54,163 nt of DNA from Mycobacterium sp. E3198 (lineage in GTDB: Bacteria > Actinomycetota > Actinomycetes > Mycobacteriales > Mycobacteriaceae). The notes under the pieces were generated by a model. That model ran no database searches, was not told the DNA's origin, and saw only the letters and a list, made by a program, of their open reading frames with translations. Shown here in pieces: positions 16,768-27,271 of this stretch (position 1 is its first letter; each line of letters opens with the position of its first letter). A program made the translations under genes and the position numbers. The stretch spans positions 1 to 54,163 of the forward strand of contig NZ_LZIS01000165.1 of the NCBI RefSeq assembly GCF_001667015.1. The letters are read 5' to 3'.

Positions 16768-18174
16768 TCAGCGGCGGAACTGGGACAGCGCCCGCATCTT
16801 GTTGGTCACGTCCAGCGCGGCGACCTTGTAGGCCTCGGAGAAGGTCGGATAGTTGAACACCGCGTCGACCAGGTAGTCGACGGTGCCGCCACAGCCCATC
16901 ACGGCCTGCCCGATGTGCACCATCTCGGTGGCGCTGGTGCCGAAGATGTGCACCCCGAGCAGCTTGCGATCCTCGGTGGACACCAGCAGCTTGAGCATCC
17001 CGTAGGAGTCGCCGGCGATCTGGCCGCGGGCCAGCTCCTTGTACCGCGCCACGCCCACCTCGTAGGGGACGGAGTTCTTGGTCAGTTCCACCTCGGTGGC
17101 CCCGACGTAGGAGATCTCGGGAATCGAATAGATGCCGATCGGCTGCAGGTCGGTGATGCCCTCGCAGGCTTCCCCGAACGCGTGGTAGGCGGCCAGCCGG
17201 CCCTGCTCCATCGAGGTCGCGGCCAGCGCCGGGAACCCGATGACGTCGCCGACGGCGTAGATGTGTTCGACCTTGGTCTGGAACTTGTCGTCCACCCAGA
17301 TCCGCCCGCGCCCCTCGACCTCGAGGCCCGCGTTCTGCAAATCGAGGTGATCGGTCTGGCCCTGGCGCCCGGCGGAGTACATGACCGTCTCGGCGGGGAT
17401 CTGCTTGCCGCTGGCCAGGGTGGTGACGGTGCCCGCGGAGCCGACGTCGACGGCGGTCACCTCCTCGCCGAACCGGAACGTCACCGCCAGGTCGCGCAGG
17501 TGGAACTTCAGCGCCTCGACGACCTCGGGGTCGCAGAAGTCCAGCATGTCGTCCCGCTTCTCCACCACGGTCACCTTGGTGCCCAGTGCGGCGAACATCG
17601 AGGCGTACTCGATGCCGATCACGCCGGCGCCCACGACGACCATCGAGGCCGGCAACGACTTGAGGTCGAGGATCCCGTCGGAGTCGAGCACCCGTTCCTC
17701 GTCGAACTCGACGCCGGACGGCCGGGCGGGCCGGGTTCCGGTGGCGATGACGATGTATTCGCCGGTGACCGTTGTCATCTCCCGGCGGCCCGGGTCCTCC
17801 ACGACGACGGTGTGCGGGTCGATGAACCGGCCGTGGCCGATCAGCAGGTCGATTCGGTTGCGCATCAACTGATTGCGCACCACGTCGACTTCCTTGCCGA
17901 TCACGTGCTGGGTCCGCGCCAGCAGGTCGGCCGGCGTGATCCGGTCCTTGACGCGGTAGCTGGCGCCGTAGAGCTCGCGCTGGTTCATCCCGGTGAGGTA
18001 AAGGACCGCCTCGCGCAACGTCTTTGACGGGATGGTGCCCGTGTTGACGCACACGCCGCCCAGCATCCGGCCGCGTTCGATGATGGCGACCGATTTGCCC
18101 AGCTTGGCCGAGGCGATGGCGGCCTTCTGGCCGCCCGGTCCCGAACCGATGACGACGATGTCGTACTCCTGCAT
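16768..18174 (-). CDS. sthA: Soluble pyridine nucleotide transhydrogenase SthA
   Basis: 468 residues, the length I recall for M. tuberculosis SthA. A flavoprotein of the disulfide-reductase fold. FAD motif GSGPGG is at 10-15. The [13 protein letters not shown] segment has Cys42 but Thr47 in place of the second cysteine, the hallmark of transhydrogenases rather than dihydrolipoamide dehydrogenases. NAD(P) motif [13 protein letters not shown] and the second FAD motif [12 protein letters not shown] follow. Transfers hydride between NADPH and NAD+. An ATG three codons upstream (18183) sits 7 nt after TATCGT and could be the real leaderless start. The stop lies 1 bp from the end of the convergent protease gene. 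Confidence 0.96.
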   Translation of the reverse strand: MQEYDIVVIGSGPGGQKAAIASAKLGKSVAIIERGRMLGGVCVNTGTIPSKTLREAVLYLTGMNQRELYGASYRVKDRITPADLLARTQHVIGKEVDVVRNQLMRNRIDLLIGHGRFIDPHTVVVEDPGRREMTTVTGEYIVIATGTRPARPSGVEFDEERVLDSDGILDLKSLPASMVVVGAGVIGIEYASMFAALGTKVTVVEKRDDMLDFCDPEVVEALKFHLRDLAVTFRFGEEVTAVDVGSAGTVTTLASGKQIPAETVMYSAGRQGQTDHLDLQNAGLEVEGRGRIWVDDKFQTKVEHIYAVGDVIGFPALAATSMEQGRLAAYHAFGEACEGITDLQPIGIYSIPEISYVGATEVELTKNSVPYEVGVARYKELARGQIAGDSYGMLKLLVSTEDRKLLGVHIFGTSATEMVHIGQAVMGCGGTVDYLVDAVFNYPTFSEAYKVAALDVTNKMRALSQFRR

Positions 18175-18190
18175 CGAACCCATGAGATAG

Positions 18191-18196
18191 ACGATA
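18191..18196 (-). promoter_or_regulatory. -10 hexamer TATCGT for sthA
   Basis: Ends 7 nt before ATG 18183 (MGSMQEYD). This favours that slightly longer start over 18174. Confidence 0.5.
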
Positions 18197-18288
18197 AGGC
18201 CCACAGTCCAGACTTTCTCCACAGACGAGCGGCCGGATCTCGTTGCGGGAGCACGGCCTGACGGTGCCGGCCGTCAGCGTTGGTGCCC

Positions 18289-19344
18289 ATGACGACGCAT
18301 CGAGCTGATTTCGAACTCAACCGCCCCGGGGCGCTGATCGCGGCGCTACCGGCCGTTCTCGGCTTCGTTCCGGAGAATTCATTGGTCCTGGTGTCGCTGG
18401 ACGGCGGCGAAATGGGGTCCGTGCTGCGGGTCGACCTGTCCGAGGACGTGACCGACCGGGTGGGGCACCTGGCGGAGATCGCCGCGGCCGCCGAACCCGA
18501 GGCCGCGATCGCGGTGATCGTCGACGCCGCCGGCGCGCACTGCCCGGGGTGCAACGAGGAGCACCGGCTGCTGTGCGCGGCGCTCGCAGACGCGTTGGCG
18601 CAGCACGACATTCAGCTGTGGGCGGCGCACGTGGTGGACCGGGTGGCCCGCGGCGGCCGCTGGCATTGCGTGGACCGCTGCGGCGCCGGCGGCGCGATCG
18701 ACGATCCCTCCGCGTCGCCGCTGGCCGCGGCGGCGGTGCTCGACGGCCGGCGGCTGTACGCGCGGCGGGCCGACCTGCAGGCCGTGATCGCCCTCGACGC
18801 GGCGCGCAGCGCGGGGCTGGCCGACGCGCTGCGGCGGCAGGCGGCGAGGCGGGAGGCGGCGCTGCGCGACGATCCCGTGGGTTGCGCCCGGCGCGACGTG
18901 CGGCGCGCGCTGTCCGTCGCGAAGCGCGTCGCCGCCGGCGAGACGCCGTCGACCACCCAGCTCGCGGCGCTCGGCTGCGCGCTGAGCGATGTGCAGGTGC
19001 GCGACACGCTGTACGCGCTGGCGGTCGGCGAGCGCGCCGGCGACGCCGAGTCGCTGTGGGCGCTGCTGGCGCGCTCGCTGCCCGAGCCGTGGCGGGTGGA
19101 GGCGCTGGTGTTGCTCGCGTTCAGTGCGTACGTCCGCGGCGACGGGCCGCTCGCGGGCGTGTCGCTGGACGCCGCGCTGCGCTGCGACCCCGAGCATCGG
19201 ATGGCCGGGATGCTGGACCAGGCGTTGCAGTCCGGAGTGCGGCCCGAGCGCATCCGGGAGCTGGCGGGCACCGGCTACCGGCTGGCCAAGCGGCTGGGGG
19301 TGCGGCTGCCGCCGCGGCGGTCGTTCGGGCGTCGGGCCGGGTAG
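18289..19344 (+). CDS. DUF4192 domain protein (Rv2712c-like)
   Basis: 351 residues. The N-terminal TTHRADFELNRPGALIAALPAVLGFVPENSLVLVSL is typical of actinobacterial DUF4192 proteins. The middle region is rich in Ala and Arg, and the C-terminal part looks like helical TPR-type repeats (EPWRVEALVLLAFSAYVRGDGPLAGVSLDAALR). No signal or TM segment. Function unknown. An in-frame GTG two codons upstream is also possible. Convergent with ideR, whose end is 13 bp away. Confidence 0.85.
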   Translation: MTTHRADFELNRPGALIAALPAVLGFVPENSLVLVSLDGGEMGSVLRVDLSEDVTDRVGHLAEIAAAAEPEAAIAVIVDAAGAHCPGCNEEHRLLCAALADALAQHDIQLWAAHVVDRVARGGRWHCVDRCGAGGAIDDPSASPLAAAAVLDGRRLYARRADLQAVIALDAARSAGLADALRRQAARREAALRDDPVGCARRDVRRALSVAKRVAAGETPSTTQLAALGCALSDVQVRDTLYALAVGERAGDAESLWALLARSLPEPWRVEALVLLAFSAYVRGDGPLAGVSLDAALRCDPEHRMAGMLDQALQSGVRPERIRELAGTGYRLAKRLGVRLPPRRSFGRRAG

Positions 19345-19356
19345 TGGCGCGAGCGG

Positions 19357-20052
19357 TCAGACCTTCTCGACCTTGACGGCGTGAGCCATCTCGTGCGGCA
19401 GGGTGACGTTCTCGTGGCCGGGGATGAGGATGGTGACGCCGCCCCCGCCCGGGCTGGTCTCGACGGTGACCCGCGCGTTGGGCACCACGCCGGCGTCCTT
19501 CAGCCGGGTGATCAGGTCGATGTCGCCCTGGACGTGTTCGGTGAGCTGGCGGACGACCACCGCCACCGGCGAGCCGGCGGGCAGCTCGGTCAGCCGGACC
19601 AGGTTGACCTCGTCGGAGCCGGAATCCGGGCCCACGCCGAGGTCCAACAGACCCGGAATCGGGTTCCCGAACGGGGACGTGGTCGGGTGGTTGAGCACCT
19701 TGACGAGCCGGCGTTCGACTTCCTCGCTCATCACGTGCTCCCACCGGCACGCCTCGGCGTGCACTTCCTCCCACGGCACCCCGATGACGTCGACGAGCAA
19801 TCGTTCGGCCAGGCGGTGCTTGCGCATCACGGCGATGGCCAGCGCCCGGCCCTTGTCGGTGAGCTCCAGGTGGCGGTCCCCGGCGACGTGGAGGAGCCCG
19901 TCGCGTTCCATGCGGGACACGGTCTGACTGACGGTCGGACCGCTCTGCTCGAGCCGTTCGGCGATCCGGGCGCGCAGCGGCGTCACGCCCTCTTCCTCGA
20001 GGTCGTAGATGGTTCGCAGGTACATCTCGGTGGTATCAACCAGCTCGTTCAT
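19357..20052 (-). CDS. ideR: Iron-dependent repressor IdeR
   Basis: 231 residues, DtxR family. The DNA-binding winged helix is at 1-73 (GPTVSQTVSRMERDG recognition helix), with the dimerisation/metal domain at 74-140 and an SH3-like domain at the C-terminus. All expected metal ligands are present: His79, Glu83 and His98 (site 1), and Met10, Cys102, Glu105 and His106 (site 2). With Fe2+ it represses siderophore genes and activates bacterioferritin. The ATG has GAGGGTGCTGG upstream. Lies downstream of sigB, separated by a strong hairpin terminator. Confidence 0.98.
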   Translation of the reverse strand: MNELVDTTEMYLRTIYDLEEEGVTPLRARIAERLEQSGPTVSQTVSRMERDGLLHVAGDRHLELTDKGRALAIAVMRKHRLAERLLVDVIGVPWEEVHAEACRWEHVMSEEVERRLVKVLNHPTTSPFGNPIPGLLDLGVGPDSGSDEVNLVRLTELPAGSPVAVVVRQLTEHVQGDIDLITRLKDAGVVPNARVTVETSPGGGGVTILIPGHENVTLPHEMAHAVKVEKV

Positions 20053-20125
20053 CCAGCACCCTCCATTGACGCCGAGTCTACTTGGCAAGCTGCGCGAACG
20101 GGTGTAACGCGTCCCCGGCAAGCAG

Positions 20126-20154
20126 TATGCCCGCCGCGTGACGCGGCGGGCATA
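20126..20154 (-). terminator. Strong hairpin between sigB and ideR
   Basis: A perfect 13-bp stem, TATGCCCGCCGCG / CGCGGCGGGCATA, with a 3-nt loop, 35 bp after the sigB stop. There is no U-tract, as is usual in mycobacteria. It should end sigB transcripts before ideR. Confidence 0.8.
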
Positions 20155-20188
20155 CCGTCTTGTTACTTGGCTCTACCTGATGCGGGCG

Positions 20189-21148
20189 TCAGCTCGCGTA
20201 CGACCGCAGCCGGTCGGCGCGCTCGCCGTTGCGCAGCTTGGACATCACGTCGCGCTCGATCTGGCGGACCCGCTCGCGGGACAGCCCGAACAGCTTGCCG
20301 ATCTGGTCCAGGGTGCGCGGCTGGCCGTCGTCCAGGCCGAAGCGCAGCCGGATCACCTGATGCTCGCGCTCGTCGAGAGTGGCCAGGACGCTGCGGATGT
20401 CGGTGTGCAGCAGCTCGGCGATCACCGCGTTCTCCGCGGACATCGCCTCGGCGTCCTCGATGAAGTCGCCCAGCGGGGCCTCTTCCTCCGAGCCGACGGG
20501 CATGTCGAGGCTCACCGGGTCGCGGCTGTGCTCCAGCAGGTCGTTGATCTTCTCGATCGGGATGCCCGATTCGGCGGCCAGTTCCTCGTCGGTCGCCTCA
20601 CGCCCCAGGTTCTGGTGCATCTCGCGCTTGATCCGCGCCAGCTTGTTGACCTGCTCGACCAGGTGGACGGGCAGGCGGATGGTGCGGCTCTGGTCGGCCA
20701 TCCCGCGGGTGATCGCCTGACGGATCCACCACGTCGCGTAGGTGGAGAACTTGAAACCCTTTGTGTAGTCGAACTTCTCCATCGCGCGGATCAGGCCCAG
20801 GTTGCCCTCCTGGATGAGGTCCAGCAGCGGCATGCCGCGGCCCGTGTAGCGCTTGGCCAGCGAAACCACCAGCCGCAGGTTCGCTTCCAGGAGGTGGCGG
20901 CGCGCTGCCTGGCCATCGCGCACGACGGCTTCGAGATCGCGTTTCCGGTTCTCGCCGAGGCGCTTACGAGTCTCGAGCAGATGCTCGGCATACAGACCGG
21001 CTTCGATGCGCTTGGCCAGTTCGACTTCGCCCGCCGCGTTGAGTAGCGCCGTCTTACCAATGCCATTGAGGTATACGCGCACTAGGTCCGCTGCGGGGCT
21101 TTGAGCATCAAGATCGCCGTCGATCCTGCTTGTGCCGGCATTCGCCAT
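20189..21148 (-). CDS. sigB: Principal-like sigma factor SigB
   Basis: 319 residues. Sigma-70 group 2 protein with no long acidic N-terminus. Region 1.2 is at the N-terminus ([31 protein letters not shown]). Region 2 includes [57 protein letters not shown], followed by region 3 and region 4 ([25 protein letters not shown]). Regions 2 and 4.2 are almost identical to SigA in this window. SigB drives stress and stationary-phase genes. GGGAGG precedes the ATG. An ECF-type promoter lies just upstream. Confidence 0.97.
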   Translation of the reverse strand: MANAGTSRIDGDLDAQSPAADLVRVYLNGIGKTALLNAAGEVELAKRIEAGLYAEHLLETRKRLGENRKRDLEAVVRDGQAARRHLLEANLRLVVSLAKRYTGRGMPLLDLIQEGNLGLIRAMEKFDYTKGFKFSTYATWWIRQAITRGMADQSRTIRLPVHLVEQVNKLARIKREMHQNLGREATDEELAAESGIPIEKINDLLEHSRDPVSLDMPVGSEEEAPLGDFIEDAEAMSAENAVIAELLHTDIRSVLATLDEREHQVIRLRFGLDDGQPRTLDQIGKLFGLSRERVRQIERDVMSKLRNGERADRLRSYAS

Positions 21149-21186
21149 AGCGACCTCCCGTTCGGCTTTGTACTGTCAAGTCGTTC

Positions 21187-21213
21187 AACGACAGACCCAG
21201 CCTGGGAGTTCCC
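21187..21213 (-). promoter_or_regulatory. SigE/SigH-type promoter of sigB
   Basis: On the minus strand, GGGAAC (-35) is followed after 18 nt by cGTTGA (-10). This matches the mycobacterial ECF consensus GGAAC-N18-GTT. Start site would be about 30 bp upstream of the sigB ATG. Confidence 0.75.
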
Positions 21214-21297
21214 ACCGCCTCGCGATCTCACACGCCTTGACGTGCAGAAATGTGCCGAGGACCTGAGAATGTCCTGAGAAGTGCGGCCAGCGGCCGC

Positions 21298-21726
21298 TTA
21301 TCGGGAACCGTGTTCGTGGTGGTCCCAGGTCGGCGAGTGCGGTTGCGGCCCGCGGTCGCGGCGCGGTTCGAGCGCCCGCTGCTCGGCCCGCGGGAACAGG
21401 GGCGTCCGCCGGCGGGCCTCCTCGAAGCGCCGCGGCTCGTCGGAGCGGCGAGGTGGCCGGTCGTTGGCGATCAGCACCGCCATCCAGGGCAGCGGCACCG
21501 AGGCCGCCACGATCGCCAGGGAGATCAGGCCGTTGTGCCAGGCGCCGTACGCCACGGCCGCCAGGATGAGCGCCGGAATCCGAAACGCCATCAGGGTCAG
21601 GTACTTACGCACCCGCGCGCGGTGCTCCTCCTCGTACGAGGGGGCGGCGGAGGTGATCAGGACCGGGCGGCCCGCGTCGTCGAAACCCAGCTGTTCGCCG
21701 CGCTTCATACCTCCACTGTCCCACAT
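21298..21726 (-). CDS. DUF3099 small membrane protein (Rv2709-like)
   Basis: 142 residues from the first ATG. The core KRGEQLGFDDAGRPVLITSAAPSYEEEHRARVRKYLTLMAFRIPALILAA is the DUF3099 signature. Two TM helices (about 43-60 and 66-86) are followed by a basic Arg/Pro-rich cytoplasmic tail of about 55 residues. Start is uncertain: ATG 21726 lacks a ribosome site, while ATG 21708 (MKRGEQL) has GGAGG only 1 nt away. Function unknown. Confidence 0.8.
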   Translation of the reverse strand: MWDSGGMKRGEQLGFDDAGRPVLITSAAPSYEEEHRARVRKYLTLMAFRIPALILAAVAYGAWHNGLISLAIVAASVPLPWMAVLIANDRPPRRSDEPRRFEEARRRTPLFPRAEQRALEPRRDRGPQPHSPTWDHHEHGSR

Positions 21727-21771
21727 GTAATCGATTCCGGTAACGGCGAGTCAGGAGGCACAATGTGAGGT

Positions 21772-22011
21772 ATGCGCACCCAGACGATCGAACGCACCGA
21801 GACCGACGAACGCGTCGACGACGGGACCGGTAGCGATACCCCGAAGTACTTCCACTACGTCAAGAAGGACAAGATCGCCGAGAGCGCGGTGATGGGCAAT
21901 CACGTGGTGGCGCTGTGCGGCGAGGTGTTTCCCGTCACCCGGGCGGCCAAACCGGGCTCACCGGTCTGCCCGGAGTGCAAGCGGATCTACGAGCACCTCA
22001 AAAAGGGCTGA
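21772..22011 (+). CDS. DUF3039 protein (Rv2708c-like)
   Basis: 79 residues. The family core KYFHYVKKDKIAESAVMGNHVVALCGEVFPVTRAAKPGSPVCPECKRIYEHL contains one His and three Cys that could bind zinc (CGEVFPV and CPEC). Small conserved actinobacterial protein of unknown function. GTGAGGT lies just before the ATG. The TGA stop directly abuts the stop codon of the convergent YihY gene. Confidence 0.88.
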   Translation: MRTQTIERTETDERVDDGTGSDTPKYFHYVKKDKIAESAVMGNHVVALCGEVFPVTRAAKPGSPVCPECKRIYEHLKKG

Positions 22012-22995
22012 TCAGGCCGGCGGCTCCGCCGTCGCGACGGCGGTCGGCGCGGGGTTCGGCGGTGTGTCCGCCGCGCGCTCGGGGCCACGCGTGCGCTCCA
22101 GCACCCAGTTGCGCAGCCGGTGGGCGTGCGTCTTCGGCGCGGGAAACTCCTCCTGGATGGCCGCGTTGAGTTCGGCGCCGATCATGATCGCGAAACCGCC
22201 GAAGAACGCGAACAACAGGAACGCGATCGGCGTGGACAGCGCGCCATAGGTGTAGCCGGTGCTGGTAATCCACGTCAGGTAGAACCGCAGGCCCAGCGTG
22301 GCGATCACGAAGACCGCGGTCGCCAGGATCGCGCCGAAAATCAGCCGGTGCGACGGCAGCGGCACGGGCAGCGCGACCCTGTAGAGGATCATCACCCCGA
22401 TCATCAGGCCGAGGATCAGCATCGGGTAGTACCCGTAGCGCAGCACGTTGGCCAGGCCGACGGGGATGTGTTCGGAGATCTTGCGCGGACCGACCACCAC
22501 CAGCGGCGCGGTCGCCACCACGACCAGCAGCCCCACCACGTACAAAAACAGCGCGAAGAACCGCTGCCGCACGGGATGACGCAGTGGCGTCTGGTCGTGC
22601 GCCTCGACGACGGAATCGACGAACGCCGAGATCGCCGAGGACCCCGCCCACAGCGAGATCAAGAAACCCAGCGACACCACCTCACCGCGGGCGTGGCTGG
22701 CGATGTCCCTGATGGTCGGTTCGATGATCTCGTTGACGACGCTGGGGGAGAACACGCTGTGGGCCGTCGAAATCACCTGGTGCTCGATGCTGGGCAGCAT
22801 GTCGGGCCCGAACAGCGGCGCCACGTAGGCCATCGTGCCCAGCATTCCCAGCAACAGCGGCGGCAGGGACAGCGCCGACCAGAACCCGGCCTGCGCCGAC
22901 TCGGAGAAAATCGAGTCGTCCCAGCTTTTGGCCAGGGTCCTCAGACTGATTCGCCAGATGTGGTGGCGGGACGGCTTCGCGACCTGATCGCTCAT
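22012..22995 (-). CDS. YihY/BrkB-family inner membrane protein (Rv2707-like)
   Basis: 327 residues with six predicted TM helices (about 40-62, 108-130, 146-170, 188-208, 222-243, 255-280) and a Pro/Ala-rich cytoplasmic C-terminus. The conserved AELNAAIQEEFP follows the last helix, as in YihY family members. Once annotated as ribonuclease BN, which is now considered wrong; transport or envelope role is unproven. GGACGGGT precedes the ATG. Confidence 0.88.
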   Translation of the reverse strand: MSDQVAKPSRHHIWRISLRTLAKSWDDSIFSESAQAGFWSALSLPPLLLGMLGTMAYVAPLFGPDMLPSIEHQVISTAHSVFSPSVVNEIIEPTIRDIASHARGEVVSLGFLISLWAGSSAISAFVDSVVEAHDQTPLRHPVRQRFFALFLYVVGLLVVVATAPLVVVGPRKISEHIPVGLANVLRYGYYPMLILGLMIGVMILYRVALPVPLPSHRLIFGAILATAVFVIATLGLRFYLTWITSTGYTYGALSTPIAFLLFAFFGGFAIMIGAELNAAIQEEFPAPKTHAHRLRNWVLERTRGPERAADTPPNPAPTAVATAEPPA

Positions 22996-23060
22996 ACCCG
23001 TCCAGCATTACCGATGACTGCCCGCACCGGCCACATTGCCGATGGGTGAGTTCGAGGAAA

Positions 23061-23246
23061 CTAGCTGGCGCTGGCCTCCAGCACGGCGTCCTGCTCGGTC
23101 AATTTCGCCTCGTGCTGGTTCGCGTGGTGCTGGCAGAAGAGAAGCTCAAGCCCTGAAGGCAGCTTGGCGCGGACGCGAGCCGCGGCACCGCAACGATCGC
23201 AGCGGTCCGCTCTGGTCAGCTCGGGACTGGTCAGAGTTGCATTCAT
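23061..23246 (-). CDS. DUF7455 small zinc-ribbon-like protein
   Basis: 61 residues starting MNATLTSPELTRADRCDRCGAAARVRA and continuing LPSGLELLFCQHHANQHEAKL. The CxxC plus CQHHANQH pattern suggests a zinc site (Cys, Cys, Cys, His). Short homologues of this type recur near sigma-factor genes in actinobacteria as I recall. Start chosen at ATG 23246 because GGAGAAGCC precedes it; an upstream ATG at 23267 is possible. Function unknown. Confidence 0.8.
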   Translation of the reverse strand: MNATLTSPELTRADRCDRCGAAARVRAKLPSGLELLFCQHHANQHEAKLTEQDAVLEASAS

Positions 23247-23365
23247 GGCTTCTCCGTTCTCGTACATTCACTCTCTCAGACGTATGGGGTTTTCGCCTTG
23301 TTCCCCGATCGTTATCGGGTGTGTCGTTTCTCACGAGCCGCTGTGGTTTCTCCGGCGGGCCCGGC

Positions 23366-23371
23366 TAGGGT
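23366..23371 (+). promoter_or_regulatory. -10 hexamer TAGGGT for DUF952 gene
   Basis: Ends 8 nt before the GTG at 23380. No Shine-Dalgarno; supports that start. Confidence 0.5.
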
Positions 23372-23379
23372 TGCCCACT

Positions 23380-23745
23380 GTGGCCTCCGCAACCGGCGTT
23401 TTGGTGCACTTATGCGGTCGTGAGGAGTGGTTCCGGGCCCGCGATCGCGGCGGAATCGACCCCGAACCGCCCGGTTCGGAGTTCATCCATCTGTCGGCGC
23501 CGGAGCAGGTCCACCTGCCGGCCAACCGGCTCTACCGCGGCCGTGACGACCTCGTTCTCCTGCGCATCGATCCGGCCCTGTTGGACTCGCCCGTGCGCTG
23601 GGAGCCCGGGGTGGCAACGGATCCGGACTCGATGTTGTTCCCGCATCTGTACGGCCCGCTGCCGGTGAGCGCCGTGGTGGGCGTCACCGCCTACCCGCCC
23701 GGACCCGACGGCACCTTCGGCCCGGTATCCGGGGCCGCGACGTAG
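23380..23745 (+). CDS. DUF952 protein (Rv2705c-like)
   Basis: 121 residues. LVHLCGREEWFRARDRGGIDPEPPGSEFIHLSAPEQVHLPANRLYRGRDDLVLLRIDPALLDSPVRWEP is the DUF952 pattern, with the conserved FIHLS and a C-terminal FPHLYGPLPVSAV. The fold resembles RNA 2'-phosphotransferase/ADP-ribosyl proteins, but activity is unproven. The longer upstream frame lacks family similarity. Its last 55 bp overlap the 3' end of the convergent RidA gene. Confidence 0.8.
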   Translation: MASATGVLVHLCGREEWFRARDRGGIDPEPPGSEFIHLSAPEQVHLPANRLYRGRDDLVLLRIDPALLDSPVRWEPGVATDPDSMLFPHLYGPLPVSAVVGVTAYPPGPDGTFGPVSGAAT

Positions 23746-24107
23746 GCGTCGGCCTCGATCTCCACCAGCAGCTCGGGTGCGATCAGCGCGGACACTTCCA
23801 CCATGGTGGCCGCCGGCCGTATCTCGCCGAAGACGTCCGCGTGCACCGCGGCGACCTCCCGCCAGCGGGCGATGTCGGTGACATAGATGCGGGTACGCAC
23901 CACATCGGTCAGCGCGGCGCCCGCCTGCGTGAGCGCAATCTCGATGCGGCGCAAGGCGTCTCGCGCCTGCGTGGCGATGTCCCCGGCGGGTCCCGCACCG
24001 GTGGTTCCGGCCACCGCCACGTGGGGGCCGACCCGCACCGTGCGCGAATAACCGACCGTCGACTCGTACTCGGACCCGGACGAGACCAGTGTTCGGTTGG
24101 CTGGCAT
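23691..24107 (-). CDS. RidA/YjgF-family protein (Rv2704-like)
   Basis: 138 residues. Rid family core: YSRTVRVGPHVAVAGTTG, then DIATQARDALRRIEIALTQAGAALTDVVRTRIYVTDI with the conserved Arg used by RidA to hydrolyse reactive enamines/imines. No signal peptide. Exact substrate unknown. The ATG follows TACTGT by 6 nt without Shine-Dalgarno. Overlaps the DUF952 gene tail to tail. Confidence 0.9.
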   Translation of the reverse strand: MPANRTLVSSGSEYESTVGYSRTVRVGPHVAVAGTTGAGPAGDIATQARDALRRIEIALTQAGAALTDVVRTRIYVTDIARWREVAAVHADVFGEIRPAATMVEVSALIAPELLVEIEADAYVAAPDTGPKVPSGPGG

Positions 24108-24113
24108 GCGGTC

Positions 24114-24119
24114 ACAGTA
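24114..24119 (-). promoter_or_regulatory. -10 hexamer TACTGT for RidA gene
   Basis: Ends 6 nt before the ATG; leaderless pattern. Confidence 0.6.
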
Positions 24120-24185
24120 CGACGGGAGCACCGTCGCGCGCACCCGAATTTGCCTCGACTTGGCTTGGGCACCAACACGTTCGGT

Positions 24186-24191
24186 TACCAT
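24186..24191 (+). promoter_or_regulatory. -10 hexamer TACCAT for SnoaL-like gene
   Basis: Ends 7 nt before ATG 24199, which supports this start over the ATG at 24190 that overlaps the hexamer. Confidence 0.55.
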
Positions 24192-24198
24192 GCTGTCG

Positions 24199-24621
24199 AT
24201 GACCACGCCCGTCGTCTCGGAGCACGCGCTGCGCGCGCAGGAGGAGCGCTTCGCGCGGGCGTTCGCGGCCCGCGATCCGGCGCTGGCGCGCGACCTGTAT
24301 GCGCCCGACGTGGTGTACGTCAGCCCCACGGTGCGGCTCTTCGACTGGCCCGACCGGATCGAGGGCATAGAGCGCACGCTCGAGTTCATCGCGCTCACCA
24401 TCCGTGGCTGCGACGACATCCGCTACGAGGCGACCGATCTCGCCGTCACGCCGGGCGGCGACGCGGCGTTCGTGCGCGTGCGGTTCGACTGGTCCCGGGG
24501 CGGCCGCCGCCTGCGGTCGACCTACGTGGTGGCCTACCGCTATCGCGACGGCCGGATCGCCCACCAGGAGCTGTATTACGACCCGAGCGGACGGCTGGAC
24601 GTGCTCGACGGCGAGGGCTGA
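24199..24621 (+). CDS. SnoaL-like / NTF2-fold protein
   Basis: 140 residues: ALRAQEERFARAFAARDPALARDLYAPDVVYVSP is the usual N-terminal helix-strand pattern of SnoaL-like proteins, and the C-terminal part ends RDGRIAHQELYYDPSGRL. Related proteins are isomerases, hydrolases or ligand binders; none can be assigned here. I do not recall this gene between Rv2704 and sigA in H37Rv, so it may be a later addition. Its stop is 2 bp from the end of convergent sigA. Confidence 0.75.
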   Translation: MTTPVVSEHALRAQEERFARAFAARDPALARDLYAPDVVYVSPTVRLFDWPDRIEGIERTLEFIALTIRGCDDIRYEATDLAVTPGGDAAFVRVRFDWSRGGRRLRSTYVVAYRYRDGRIAHQELYYDPSGRLDVLDGEG

Positions 24622-24623
24622 AC

Positions 24624-26183
<1,560 letters not shown>

Positions 26184-26317
26184 TTACACCCCTTCGTTTG
26201 GACGCACTCTCGGTGGGTATGGGCATGGGAAACCGAAAGTGTCTGCTATGTCGAATGTCGGCGTTGATATCGGCGTGTGTGTTTGCACGCTTTCTCCTCG
26301 GGCGGTCGCCGAACACC

Positions 26318-26323
26318 ATTGTA
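26318..26323 (-). promoter_or_regulatory. Possible sigA -10 (TACAAT)
   Basis: TACAAT on the minus strand in the sigA-ppgK gap; no convincing -35. The long leader it implies ends with the GAAGGGG ribosome site. Confidence 0.35.
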
Positions 26324-26361
26324 ACGACAGCGGCCGCCCGCACCCGGCTACCGGCCAAAAT

Positions 26362-27168
26362 TCAGTGAGTCACATCCGAAGTGGCCGCCATCGCCGCGCC
26401 CACGATGCCGGCGGTGTTCTGCAAGGCGGCGGCCACCACCGGGGTCCGGTTTTCCAGCAGCGGGAGCCACTTGTCGGCCTTGCGGCTGATCCCGCCGCCC
26501 GCGATGAACAGGTCCGGCCAAATCGCGTTCTCGATCGCCACCAGCACCCGTGTGACCTGCTTGGTCCACTTTTCGTAGCTCCAGCCGTTGCGCTCCTTGA
26601 CCGATGACGCCGCCCGCAGCTCGGCCTCCTTGCCGCCCACTTCGAGGTGCCCGAACTCAGTGTTGGGGATCAGCGTCCCGTTGTGGATGACCGCGGACCC
26701 GATCCCGGTGCCGAACGTCAGCAGCACCACCAGGCCGGACTGATTCCGGCCCGCGCCGTAGTGCTCCTCGGCGAGCCCGGCCGCGTCGGCGTCGTTGAGG
26801 ATCACGACCTCCTGGCCGTCCAACTCGGCGCTGATGACGTCGCGCGCGTTGGTCCCGATCCAGGCCTTGTCGACGTTGGCGGCCGTCTGTACGACACCGT
26901 GGGTGACGACGCCGGGATAGGTCACCCCGAGCGGACCGGTCCAGTTGAACCCGCGGACGACCTCGGCGATGGTCTTGGCGACCGCGGACGGGGTGGCCGG
27001 TTGGGGGGTCAGCAGCTTGATCCGTTCGCCGATCAGCAGCCCGGTGTCCATGTCGACGATCCCGCCCTTGATGCCGCTGCCGCCGACGTCGATGCCGAAC
27101 CCGCGCCGCTGCGGCTCGCCGCTGACCGCTATGGGTGGCGTGTCCGTGGTCGAGTCGGTGCTGGTCAT
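26362..27168 (-). CDS. ppgK: Polyphosphate glucokinase PpgK
   Basis: 268 residues, ROK/hexokinase-fold enzyme that phosphorylates glucose with polyphosphate or ATP. Phosphate-1 motif [13 protein letters not shown] (24-36), LGVTYPGVV, catalytic Asp in [23 protein letters not shown] and the EFGHLEVGG glucose-binding motif. These agree with M. tuberculosis PPGK. GAGGAG lies upstream of the ATG. Cotranscription with sigA downstream is possible; the gap is 178 bp. Confidence 0.96.
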   Translation of the reverse strand: MTSTDSTTDTPPIAVSGEPQRRGFGIDVGGSGIKGGIVDMDTGLLIGERIKLLTPQPATPSAVAKTIAEVVRGFNWTGPLGVTYPGVVTHGVVQTAANVDKAWIGTNARDVISAELDGQEVVILNDADAAGLAEEHYGAGRNQSGLVVLLTFGTGIGSAVIHNGTLIPNTEFGHLEVGGKEAELRAASSVKERNGWSYEKWTKQVTRVLVAIENAIWPDLFIAGGGISRKADKWLPLLENRTPVVAAALQNTAGIVGAAMAATSDVTH

Positions 27169-27271
27169 CGAAACTCCTCGGCGAGACTTGGCCTGTCCGC
27201 CCACCTTAGCCCGGTGGCGAGGCCGGTCGCGGGTATCTGCGCCGCCGTGGCGTCTGTGATGCGATGGAGCG

